DNA of 64,000 nucleotides from Glandiceps talaboti (Eukaryota > Hemichordata > Enteropneusta > Spengelidae). Made by a program: the position numbers and the translations under genes. Location of the stretch: NCBI RefSeq assembly GCF_964340395.1, contig NC_135552.1, positions 1,954,517 to 2,018,516 of the forward strand. Reading direction: 5' to 3'. The notes under the pieces were generated by a model. It made no database searches. It worked only from the letters and a program-made list of their open reading frames with translations, and had not been told where the DNA came from. Below, piece after piece: positions 40,101 to 51,904 of this stretch. How positions within the stretch are numbered: position 1 is the first letter of the stretch; the number at the start of each line of letters is the position of its first letter.

Positions 40101-43100
40101 TGTAATGAGGTGGGATGTACCAACACTGTCAGAAATGTTGTCTTACTGTACTATGAATGTAATGAGGTGGGATGTACCAACACTGTCAGAAATGTTGTCC
40201 TACTGTACTATGAATGTAATGAGGTGGGATGTACCAACACTGTCAGAAATGTTGTCTTATTGTACTATGAATGTAATGAGGTGAGATGTACCAACACTGT
40301 CAGAAATGTTGTCCTATTGTACTATGAATGTAATGAGGTGAGATGTACCAACACTGTCAGAAATGTTGTCCTACTGTACTATGAATGTAATGAGGTGAGA
40401 TGTACCAACACTGTCAGAAATGTTGTCCTACTGTACTATGAATGTAATGAGGTGGGATGTACCAACACTGTCAGAAATGTTGTCTTACTGTACTATGAAT
40501 GTAATGAGGTGGGATGTACCAACACTGTCAGAAATATTGTCCTACTGTACTATGAATGTAATGAGGTGAGATGTACCAACACTGTCAGAAATGTTGTCCT
40601 ACTGTACTATGAATGTAATGAGGTGAGATGTACCAACACTGTCAGAAATATTGTCCTACTGTACTATAATGTAATGAGGTGGGATGTACCAACACTGTCA
40701 GAAATGTTGTCCTACTGTACTATAATGTAATGAGGTGGGATGTACCAACACTGTCAGAAATGTTGTCCTATTGTACTATGAATGTAATGAGGTGGGATGT
40801 ACCAACACTGTCAGAAATGTTGTCCTACTGTACTATAATGTAATGAGGTGGGATGTACCAACACTGTCAAAAATGTTGTCCTACTGTACTATGAATGTAA
40901 TGAGGTGGGATGTACCAACACTGTCAGAAATGTTGTCCTATTGTACTATGAATGTAATGAGGTGGGATGTACCAACACTGTCAGAAATGTTGTCCTACTG
41001 TACTATGAATGTAATGAGGTGGGATGTACCAACACTGTCAGAAATGTTGTCCTATTGTACTATGAATGTAATGAGGTGGGATGTACCAACACTGTCAGAA
41101 ATGTTGTCTTACTGTACTATGAATGTAATGAGGTGGGATGTACCAACACTGTCAGAAATGTTGTCCTATTGTACTATGAATGTAATGAGGTGGGATGTAC
41201 CAACACTGTCAGAAATGTTGTCCTACTGTACTATGAATGTAATGAGGTGGGATGTACCAACACTGTCAGAAATGTTGTCCTATTGTACTATGAATGTAAT
41301 GAGGTGGGATGTACCAACACTGTCAGAAATGTTGTCCTACTGTACTATGAATGTAATGAGGTGGGATGTACCAACACTGTCAGAAATGTTGTCCTACTGT
41401 ACTATGAATGTAATGAGGTGAGATGTACCAACACTGTCAGAAATGTTGTCCTACTGTACTATAATGTAATGAGGTGGGATGTACCAACACTGTCAGAAAT
41501 GTTGTCCTACTGTACTATGAATGTAATGAGGTGGGATGTACCAACACTGTCAGAAATATTGTCCTACTGTACTATGAATGTAATGAGGTGGGATGTACCA
41601 ACACTGTCAGAAATGTTGTCTTACTGTACTATGAATGTAATGAGGTGGGATGTACCAACACTGTCAGAAATGTTGTCCTATTGTACTATGAATGTAATGA
41701 GGTGGGATGTACCAACACTGTCAGAAATGTTGTCCTATTGTACTATGCATGTAATGAGGTGGGATGTACCAACACTGTCAGAAATGTTGTCCTATTGTAC
41801 TATGAATGTAATGAGGTGGGATGTACCAACACTGTCAGAAATGTTGTCCTATTGTACTATGCATGTAATGAGGTGGGATGTACCAACACTGTCAGAAATG
41901 TTGTCCTATTGTACTATGAATGTAATGAGGTGGGATGTACCAACACTGTCAGAAATGTTGTCTTACTGTACTATGAATGTAATGAGGTGGGATGTACCAA
42001 CACTGTCAGAAATGTTGTCCTATTGTACTATGAATGTAATGAGGTGGGATGTACCAACACTGTCAGAAATGTTGTCTTACTGTACTATGAATGTAATGAG
42101 GTGGGATGTACCAACACTGTCAGAAATGTTGTCCTACTGTACTATGAATGTAATGAGGTGGGATGTACCAACACTGTCAGAAATGTTGTCCTACTGTACT
42201 ATGAATGTAATGAGGTGGGATGTACCAACACTGTCAGAAATGTTGTCCTATTGTACTATGAATGTAATGAGGTGGGATGTACCAACACTGTCAGAAATGT
42301 TGTCCTACTGTACTATGAATGTAATGAGGTGGGATGTACCAATACTGTCAGAAATGTTGTCCTACTGTACTATGAATGTAATGAGGTGAGATGTACCAAC
42401 ACTGTCAGAAATGTTGTCCTACTGTACTATAATGTAATGAGGTGGGATGTACCAACACTGTCAAAAATGCTGTCCTACTGTACTATGAATGTAATGAGGT
42501 GGGATGTACCAACACTGTCAGAAATATTGTCCTACTGTACTATGAATGTAATGAGGTGGGATGTACCAACACTGTCAGAAATGTTGTCTTACTGTACTAT
42601 GAATGTAATGAGGTGGGATGTACCAACACTGTCAGAAATGTTGTCCTATTGTACTATGAATGTAATGAGGTGGGATGTACCAACACTGTCAGAAATGTTG
42701 TCCTATTGTACTATGAATGTAATGAGGTGGGATGTACCAACACTGTCAGAAATGTTGTCCTATTGTACTATGAATGTAATGAGGTGGGATGTACCAACAC
42801 TGTCAGAAATGTTGTCCTATTGTACTATGAATGTAATGAGGTGGGATGTACCAACACTGTCAGAAATGTTGTCTTACTGTACTATGAATGTAATGAGGTG
42901 GGATGTACCAACACTGTCAGAAATGTTGTCCTACTGTACTATGAATGTAATGAGGTGAGATGTACCAACACTGTCAGAAATGTTGTCTTACTGTACTATG
43001 AATGTAATGAGGTGGGATGTACCAACACTGTCAGAAATGTTGTCTTACTGTACTATGAATGTAATGAGGTGAGATGTACCAACACTGTCAGAAATGTTGT

Positions 43101-43431
43101 CTTACTGTACTATGAATGTAATGAGGTGGGATGTACCAACACTGTCAGAAATGTTGTCCTACTGTACTATGAATGTAATGAGGTGAGATGTACCAACACT
43201 GTCAGAAATGTTGTCTTACTGTACTATGAATGTAATGAGGTGGGATGTACCAACACTGTCAGAAATGTTGTCCTATTGTACTATGAATGTAATGAGGTGG
43301 GATGTACCAACACTGTCAGAAATGTTGTCTTACTGTACTATGAATGTAATGAGGTGAGATGTACCAACACTGTCAGAAATGTTGTCCTACTGTACTATGA
43401 ATGTAATGAGATGGGATGTACCAACACTGTC
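19200..43431. repeat. 57-bp satellite-like array, about 425 copies (24.2 kb)
   Basis: Monomer core GAGGTGGGATGTACCAACAC, TGTCAGAAATGTTGTCCTAC, TGTACTATGAATGTAAT, period 57 bp. Nearly all differences are transitions at a few sites: GTGGGA/GTGAGA, AATGTTG/AATATTG, CCTAC/CTTAC and CTACTG/CTATTG. Some 28 monomers are 56 bp, having lost one G (TACTATAATG). As 57 is divisible by three, two + frames stay open for hundreds of codons (19-residue repeats), broken at each 56-bp monomer. Kilobase blocks recur: 26222-27136 = 28386-29300 (offset 2164), 29240-31230 = 31232-33220 (offset 1992), and 32.2-36 kb = 38.2-42 kb (offset 6031). It occupies almost the whole intron between exons C and D. Confidence 0.98.
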
Positions 43432-43554
43432 AACACAGCTTACCAATAGTTGATCTGCAATAGTTGTAGTTTTAGTTTGTGTCTGACTTTGATTGATGAT
43501 AGTTGATGTACCATTGTTGTAAATCACTGTAATTTGGTGTATTTATCCTAACAG

Positions 43555-43717
43555 ACACGGTGCCCAGGAGGTAGAAGCAGGAACACCTGCTCCAAGTGGG
43601 AGTCAGCCCCAAGGACCTTTATTTAGAGGTGCTGGGTATAGGTTAGGAGATACTGAGGGGGGTGAGACTGCTCCTATACCAGGCACGGCTGGATCATTCC
43701 AACCTAAACCTAAAGAT
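43555..43717 (+). CDS. NSFL1C: NSFL1C exon D: linker with first SHP-like motif
   Basis: Encodes residues 107-161. It starts by completing the Glu of AAKE-HGA and ends on a whole codon (Lys-Asp). The EHGAQEV start matches KEHGAV of human p47. The variable linker leads to LFRGAGYRLGD, which fits the F-x-G-x-G-x2-L pattern of SHP boxes that bind the p97 N-domain and corresponds to FAGGGYRLG in human p47. It then runs through an uncharacterised Gly/Thr/Pro linker to QPKPKD, just before the SEP domain. The acceptor is ATCCTAACAG ending at 43554, the donor GAT|GTGAGT. The 57-bp array ends only about 120 bp upstream and the 77-bp array starts about 50 bp downstream, so the exon is a small unique island between two large arrays. 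Confidence 0.95.
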
Positions 43718-43764
43718 GTGAGTCCTTCATAATTTTATCATCACTTTCTTTGTCTCCATAAACG

Positions 43765-46008
43765 TTTTAAAAAGTAAGTATACTGGTCATACCATTTATA
43801 TAGCACATATATTTCTATACCATTGAGATATAGGAATTAAAAGTAAGTATGTAAGTATACTGATCATACCATTTATATAGCACATATATTTATATACCAT
43901 TGAGATATAGGAATTAAAAGTAAGTATATAAGTATACTGGTCATACCATTTATATAGCACATATATTTCTATACCATTGAGATATAGGAATTAAATGTAA
44001 GTATATAAGTATACTGGTCATACCATTTATATAGCACATATATTTATATACCATTGAGATATAGGAATTAAAAGTAAGTATGTAAGTATACTGGTCATAC
44101 CATTTATATAGCACATATATTTCTATACCATTGAGATATAGGAATTAAAAGTAAGTATGTAAGTATACTGGTCATACCATTTATATAGCACATATATTTA
44201 TATACCATTGAGATATAGGAATTAAAAGTAAGTATGTAACTATACTGGTCATACCATTTATATAGCACATATATTTCTATACCATTGAGATATAGGAATT
44301 AAAAGTAAGTATGTAAGTATACTGGTCATACCATTTATATAGCACATATATTTATATACCATTGAGATATAGGAATTAAAAGTAAGTATGTAAGTATACT
44401 GGTCATACCATTTATATAGCACATATATTTATATACCATTGGAATATAGGAATTAAAAGTAAGTATGTAAGTATACTGGTCATACCATTTATATAGCTCA
44501 TATATTTATATACCATTGAGATATAGGAATTAAAAGTAAGTATGTAAGTATACTGGTCATACCATTTATATAGCACATATATTTACATACCATTGAGATA
44601 TAGGAATTAAAAGTAAGTATGTAAGTATACTGGTCATACCATTTATATAGCACATATATTTCTATACCATTGAGATATAGGAATTAAATGTAAGTATGTA
44701 AGTATACTGGTCATACCATTTATATAGCACATATATTTATATACCATAGATATATATTAATTAAAAGTAAGTATATAAGTATACTGGTCATACCATTTAT
44801 ATAGCACATATATTTACATACCATTGAGATATAGGAATTAAAAGTAAGTATGTAAGTATACTGGTCATACCATTTATATAGCACATATATTTCTATACCA
44901 TTGAGATATAGGAATTAAAAGTAAGTATATTAAGTATACTGGTCATACCATTTATATAGCACATATATTTATATACCATTGAGATATAGGAATTAAAAGT
45001 AAGTATATAAGTATACTGGTCATACCATTTATATAGCACATATATTTATATACCATTGAGATATAGGAATTAAAAGTAAGTATATAAGTATACTGGTCAT
45101 ACCATTTATATAGCACATATATTTATATACCATTGAGATATAGGAATTAAAAGTAAGTATATTAAGTATACTGGTCATACCATTTATATAGCACATATAT
45201 TTATATACCATTGAGATATAGGAATTAAAAGTAAGTATATAAGTATACTGGTCATACCATTTATATAGCACATATATTTCTATACCATTGAGATATAGGA
45301 ATTAAAAGTAAGTATATAAGTATACTGGTCATACCATTTATATAGCACATATATTTACATACCATTGAGATATAGGAATTAAAAGTAAGTATGTAAGTAT
45401 ACTGGTCATACCATTTATATAGCTCATATATTTATATACCATTGAGATATAGGAATTAAAAGTAAGTATATAAGTATACTGGTCATACCATTTATATAGC
45501 TCATATATTTATATACCATTGAGATATAGGAATTAAAAGTAAGTATATAAGTATACTGGTCATACCATTTATATAGCACATATATTTACATACCATTGAG
45601 ATATAGGAATTAAAAGTAAGTATGTAAGTATACTGGTCATACCATTTATATAGCACATATATTTACATACCATTGAGATATAGGAATTAAAAGTAAGTAT
45701 ATAAGTATACTGGTCATACCATTTATATAGCACATATATTTACATACCATTGAGATATAGGAATTAAAAGTAAGTATATACTAAGTATACTGGTCATACC
45801 ATTTATATAGCACATATATTTACATACCATTGAGATATAGGAATTAAAAGTAAGTATGTAAGTATACTGGTCATACCATTTATATAGCTCATATATTTAT
45901 ATACCATTGAGATATAGGAATTAAAAGTAAGTATGTAAGTATACTGGTCATACCATTTATATAGCACATATATTTACATACCATTGAGATATAGGAATTA
46001 AAAGTAAG
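43765..46008. repeat. 77-bp minisatellite, first part (about 29 copies)
   Basis: Core AAGTATACTGGTCATACCAT, TTATATAGCACATATATTTA, CCATTGAGATATAGGAATTA, AAAGTAAGTATGT, period 77 bp. Very AT-rich. Variants: GCACAT/GCTCAT, TTTATA/TTTCTA/TTTACA and TATGTAAG/TATATAAG. It begins about 50 bp after exon D. Interrupted by the element at 46009-47589 and continued at 47590-50297. Each monomer carries two GTAAGTAT sequences, identical to the intron side of a strong splice donor. Confidence 0.97.
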
Positions 46009-47589
46009 CAGTGTTCTGCCAAGGTTTCCAACTAGTGGGGACAAAGGCCCCCCTGGTTGCAAAAAGTGGGGTCATTTGACAGGGAGTGGGGTCAATTATT
46101 TATTGTCTATGAAATTATATATATTACCTCAGACCACTATAGAGATACTGTGGTCTGAGATATTCCATTACACATAGACTATTACCCAACTACATAAAAA
46201 AATTCCATTCATAATAACAGTTCCCAGTAAGCTATTTTTTGAAAATTGTGTACTACACATTACACCTTAGAAAAAGAAGGCAATTACAATTATGTAATTT
46301 AAAGTCATATCTACAAATGTACAGAGTATATTATATATTGTTTAGAAAGATTGGACAGCCAGGTAGTCACAATTTTTAATCTGACTATCAATGAATAGCA
46401 GTGCTCAAATTTATGATTCCTTTTCTCAGACAAGGACAAAGAACAACTTCAAAATTAGTGAACATATGATTGAATAAAAAATTTGAGAAATCCTAATCTT
46501 GTAACCACTTGTTTCATTTTTACAACTGTTACACTGCAGTGTTTATCATTCCCTCTTCAAATTCATGACAAGAGTTTTAAAAAAAAACATTTTGAAGAAA
46601 ATAAACTCCCTGACTTTAAAAAGTACCAAATGTGAACAAAAAACTTACAAATAATACAGTCAAACAAACTTTCAAATAATTTATTTTTATTAATTACCAT
46701 CACTGGCTGTGTAACATGATTTGGTCCTGCTATATCAAATGACAGCATTAGTTACATACCGTAAACTTGATACGGAAAGCTGACATTAGGTGTCCTTGAA
46801 ACTCAGAGATCTTGAACTAAAACTATCAACAACGTCAAAGTTAGGATGCTTTGTAAATACAACTGTAATTATTTTCTTATTTCATCTGAGTTCATTCTTC
46901 ATGTCTGACCGGGCGCACATGCATCGGCCGTCTCGAGTGGTTATGCCAGTGATCACTCATTGATTCAGTGCCCAACATTCACATGTGTCACTGTCAACAT
47001 CATGCAACACGATCCCCTAACACAGCTTTGTCGGGATCAAAATACACATGTACTCAGTTTTGTTTCCATTAATTTAACCCATCAACAAATGAAAATCACA
47101 ACCTGTCCCATAAAATTTGGTTTCCTAAGGCTTATGTGGCAGAGAGATGTTCCGATTTCCCGTAGCAAGTTCAGTGTTTCACACACGTCAGTGAGTAGGT
47201 CAGAGGTCGAGACAGTGATGCGTCGGTAGACAAAACATGTGAAGAGAGACGTCCATTTCGGCGTCTCATCTACTCCCTCTAATGTTTCAATTGAAGATTA
47301 TGTTTTATCAAAGTTGTATCTTTTTGTTTCATTTTAATCAATTTGTTTGCATGTTAACAATAGAACTGCGCGTTGTCACTGCATCTTATATGATGTCAAC
47401 AAAACTGTCGCTTACGGAGTCAGTATACTTTTTTGTGGGATTGACGCCGGCCAGGGCAGGGGTTTGCCCTGGACTTAGGTGTCTGCCGTAAAATGAATGC
47501 GCCAAATTGACGCAAGGTGGGAAAATTGTTGCGCCATTTGTAATTTTAGGGGGCCAATGTCGCAAGGCCGCGGCCTCGGCAGAACACTG
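46009..47589. mobile_element. hAT-like non-autonomous element inside the 77-bp array
   Basis: 1581 bp bounded by inverted ends CAGTGTTCTGCCAAGG (left) and CCTCGGCAGAACACTG (right). The ends match at 15 of 16 positions. The flanking array sequence AGTAAG is present at 46003-46008 and again at 47590-47595. The uninterrupted monomer has it once, so this is a 6-bp target duplication. The CAGTG...CACTG ends are hAT-like; classic hAT gives 8 bp, while some hAT subgroups give 5 or 6. Both ends are GC-richer and carry GGCCCCC. Short open frames (for example 46960-47229) match no transposase I recognise, so it is probably a deletion derivative. Confidence 0.8.
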
Positions 47590-50297
47590 AGTAAGTATGT
47601 AAGTATACTGGTCATACCATTTATATAGCACATATATTTATATACCATTGAGATATAGGAATTAAAAGTAAGTATGTAAGTATACTGGTCATACCATTTA
47701 TATAGCACATATATTTATATACCATTGAGATATAGGAATTAAAAGTATGTATGTAAGTATACTGGTCATACCATTTATATAGCACATATATTTACATACC
47801 ATTGAGATATAGGAATTAAAAGTAAGTATGTAAGTATACTGGTCATACCATTTATATAGCACATATATTTACATACCATTGAGATATAGGAATTAAAAGT
47901 AAGTATGTAAGTATACTGGTCATACCATTTATATAGCACATATATTTATATACCATTGAGATATAGGGATTAAAAGTAAGTATGTAAGTATACTGGTCAT
48001 ACCATTTATATGGCACATATATTTATATACCATTGAGATATAGGAATTAAAAGTAAGTATATAAGTATACTGGTCATACCATTTATATAGCTCATATATT
48101 TATATACCATTGAGATATAGGAATTAAAAGTAAGTATATTAAGTATACTGGTCATACCATTTATATAGCACATATATTTCTATACCATTGAGATATAGGA
48201 ATTAAAAGTAAGTATGTAAGTATACTGGTCATACCATTTATATAGCACATATATTTATATACCATTGAGATATAGGAATTAAAAGTAAGTATGTAAGTAT
48301 ACTGGTCATACCATTTATATAGCACATATATTTATATACCATTGGAATATAGGAATTAAAAGTAAGTATTTAAGTATACTGGTCATACCATTTATATAGC
48401 TCATATATTTATATACCATTGAGATATAGGAATTAAAAGTAAGTATGTAAGTATACTGGTCATACCATTTATATAGCACATATATTTACATACCATTGAG
48501 ATATAGGAATTAAAAGTAAGTATATAAGTATACTGGTCATACCATTTATATAGCACATATATTTATATACCATTGAGATATAGGAATTAAAAGTAAGTAT
48601 GTAAGTATACTGGTCATACCATTTATATAGCACATATATTTCTATACCATTGAGATATAGGAATTAAAAGTAAGTATGTAAGTATACTGGTCATACCATT
48701 TATATAGCACATATATTTACATACCATTGAGATATAGGAATTAAAAGTAAGTATATAAGTATACTGGTCATACCATTTATATAGCACATATATTTATATA
48801 CCATTGAGATATAGGAATTAAAAGTAAGTATGTAAGTATACTGGTCATACCATTTATATAGCTCATATATTTACATACCATTGAGATATAGGAATTAAAA
48901 GTAAGTGTGTAAGTATACTGGTCATACCATTTATATGGCACATATATTTATATACCATTGAGATATAGGAATTAAAAGTAAGTATGTAAGTATACTGGTC
49001 ATACCATTTATATAGCACATATATTTATATACCATTGAGATATAGGAATTAAAAGTAAGTATATAAGTATACTGGTCATACCATTTATATAGCACATATA
49101 TTTATATACCATTGAGATATAGGAATTAAAAGTAAGTATGTAAGTATACTGGTCATACCATTTATATAGCTCATATATTTACATACCATTGAGATATAGG
49201 AATTAAAAGTAAGTATGTAAGTATACTGGTCATACCATTTATATAGCACATATATTTCTATACCATTGAGATATAGGAATTAAAAGTAAGTATATAAGTA
49301 TACTGGTCATACCATTTATATAGCACATATATTTATATACCATTGAGATATAGGAATTAAAAGTAAGTATGTAAGTATACTGGTCATACCATTTACATAG
49401 CTCATATATTTATATACCATTGAGATATAGGAATTAAAAGTAAGTATATAAGTATACTGGTCATACCATTTATATAGCACATATATTTCTATACCATTGA
49501 GATATAGGAATTAAAAGTAAGTATATTAAGTATACTGGTCATACCATTTATATAGCTCATATATTTATATACCATTGAGATATAGGAATTAAAAGTAAGT
49601 ATGTAAATATACTGGTCATACCATTTATATAGCACATATATTTATATACCATTGAGATATAGGAATTAAAAGTAAGTATATAAGTATACTGGTCATACCA
49701 TTTATATAGCACATATATTTATATACCATTGAGATATAGGAATTAAAGTAAGTGTGTAAGTATACTGGTCATACCATTTATATAGCACATATATTTATAT
49801 ACCATTGAGATATAGGAATTAAAAGTAAGTATGTAAGTATACTGGTCATACCATTTATATAGCACATATATTTCTATACCATTGAGATATAGGAATTAAA
49901 AGTAAATATGTAAGTATACTGATCATACCATTTATATAGCACATATATTTCTATACCATTGAGATATAGGAATTAAAAGTAAGTATGTAAGTATACTGAT
50001 CATACCATTTATATAGCACATATATTTCTATACCATTGAGATATAGGAATTAAAAGTAAGTATGTAAGTATACTGGTCATACCATTTATATAGCACATAT
50101 ATTTCTATACCATTGAGATATAGGAATTAAAAGTAAGTATTTAAGTATACTGGTCATACCATTTATATGGCACATATATTTCTATACCATTGAGATATAG
50201 GAATTAAAAGTAAGTATGTAAGTATACTGGTCATACCATTTATATAACACATATATTTCTATACCATTGAGATATAGGAATTAAAAGTAAGTATGTA
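47590..50297. repeat. 77-bp minisatellite, second part (about 35 copies)
   Basis: Same monomer as 43765-46008, with CTGGTC at 47608 and 47685 showing the 77-bp period. It stops in mid-monomer at AAGTAAGTATGT, where the (TAA)n tail of the LINE fragment begins. Confidence 0.97.
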
Positions 50298-50924
50298 TAA
50301 TAATAATAATAATAATAAACTTTATTGTAACCTTATCTATAATTCCAAATATCAGTACAGTACAATAAAGTAAAAAGAAAATGCTTGTATTGACCATACA
50401 CAAAAAACCAGTAATTTCACAATGTGAAAATCAACACAGCATATTGATTATACAGATAGTGATGTAAATGTAATTGTTGAATGTATATCACGAGGCAACT
50501 GGTATATTTTTGTTCAAATGATATTCTCGAATTTTGAATCCTTGTTGAATAAATTTGCTTATTTCAACTAATTTATTTGTGACTTTCATTTTGAGAATCT
50601 TTATGAGATTATCCATGCTTGTTCCAGAATATATATTTAATTTGTTAAAGAGTTCTCTCCTTTCATTTTGATATCCTGTACAGCATAATAAAAAATGTTC
50701 CTCGTCTTCTATTTCACCTTGTTTACATACAGGGCATGTCCTGCTTGATAAGGTGGTGTTTGTGTATCTTCCAGTTTCTATATGTAAAATATGTGCACTT
50801 ACTCTAAGTTTTGTCATTGCTGATCTGTATTGTGGGTTTTTAATGTCATCTAAATAGTTTTCAAAGTTCATATCAGTTTTAATTTGTCTATATTTGTCTA
50901 TATGTACATAGTTTGTTTTTACCA
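50298..50924 (-). pseudogene. LINE (non-LTR retrotransposon) 3' end: C-terminal ORF part and tail
   Basis: The - strand frame 50488-50925 (145 codons) has YRSAMTKLRVSAHILHIETG then RYTNTTLSSRTCPVCKQGEI, EDEEHFLLCC and YQNERRELF. The C-P-V-C-x8-H-x3-C arrangement after SAHxLxIExGRY is typical of the region behind the reverse-transcriptase domain in many LINE ORF2 proteins. Downstream on the - strand come a short 3' untranslated part, AATAAA (50321-50326) and a (TTA)7 tail (50298-50318), a usual LINE 3' end. The initiator ATG at 50925 is fortuitous: homologous frame continues at 51905-52243 beyond an inserted element. A dead, 5'-truncated copy. Confidence 0.8.
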
Positions 50925-50969
50925 CCCGTAAGGGTACGGGAGGTATTAAAAGGGGAATGTCTGTCTGTG

Positions 50970-51000
<31 letters not shown>

Positions 51001-51904
51001 GTCATCATTTTCTAAAAATTGGCTAGCTCAATTGTAATGAAATTTGGGATATATAATCTTTAGGGTAAAGGCTAGACCTGATTAGGTTTTGAGCCAGATC
51101 TGTTAATGTTTAATTAGAGAAATTTGCATATTAATGAAATCAACTAATTACGCAATATCTTAAGACTGCATACTTCAATTTCAATATAATTTAGTATATT
51201 CGTTAAACATAACAACATACATTTGTCCTATAAAATTCCTTGATGTATCTTAGAGCGTTAATGAATAATTTGCATAATTAATTATTTTTGGTAATTAGGC
51301 TATATCTTAAGAATACATTCTTCAAATTCATCATAATTTAGTACACACATTAACCATAAGAAAACGCATATGACCTATCAAGTGTGTTGATGCACCATAC
51401 AGTGTTAATGAATAATTTGCATAATTAATGATTTTCAGTAATTAGGCTATATCTTAAGATTACATACTTCAATTCCAATATAATTCAGTACACACGTTAA
51501 CCATAACAATCGCATATGTCCTGTAAAGTTTGTTGGTGTACCTTTCAGTGTTAATGAATAATTTGCATAATTAATGATTCTTGGTAATTAAGCTATATCT
51601 TACAACTGCATCCTTCAATTTTAACACAATTCAGTACATACATTAACCATAACAAATTGTGTATGTCCTATAAAGTTAGTTGATGTACCTTACACTGTTA
51701 ATGAATAATTTGCATAATTAATGATTTTCAGTAATTAGGCTATATCTTAAGACTGCATTAAGTAGTATCATACACTCTTACATACATTCACCTAAGAAAG
51801 CACGCTTGTCCAAAAAACAAAGCCTGTTACCATAGTTTTTTTAGTTTAATGATTTGTTTGCATAATTAGTGATTCCCTTATGGGAGGCATTCAGTTTAAA
51901 TCTG
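50925..51904 (-). mobile_element. Hairpin-ended element (copy 3) inserted in the LINE
   Basis: The left end has CCCGTAAGGGTACGGG followed by a (GTCT)n microsatellite (50958-51000). The core has four direct repeats of about 150 bp marked by AATAATTTGCATAATTAATG and AGGCTATATCTTAAGA. The right end has CCCTTATGGGAGGCATTCAG then TTTAAATCTG. Its reverse complement, CAGATTTAAACTGAATGCC, is identical to the left end of copy 1. It lies between two pieces of the same LINE frame, so it is younger than the LINE. No target duplication is obvious, as expected for Helitron-type insertion. Non-coding. Confidence 0.75.

Noticed and set aside
19200-43431. Centromeric satellite
   Set aside because: The array is flanked within a few hundred bases by exons of one functional gene, so it is intronic. 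Nothing specific to centromeres is visible.
19216-43449. Very long + strand open frames (up to 950 codons) encoding a 19-residue Cys/Tyr-rich repeat (CTNTVRNVVLLYYECNEVG)
   Set aside because: They follow from a 57-bp unit without stops in two frames. They are broken wherever a 56-bp monomer occurs, a second overlapping frame is equally open, and the region lies inside an intron whose flanking exons join perfectly. Although CTA/TTA and CTG/TTG changes are silent in one frame, all common variants are simple transitions, so this is not evidence of selection.
46960-47631. Short frames on both strands in the hAT-like element as transposase remnants
   Set aside because: No conserved transposase motif could be seen; some of the frames run into the 77-bp array, showing they are accidental.
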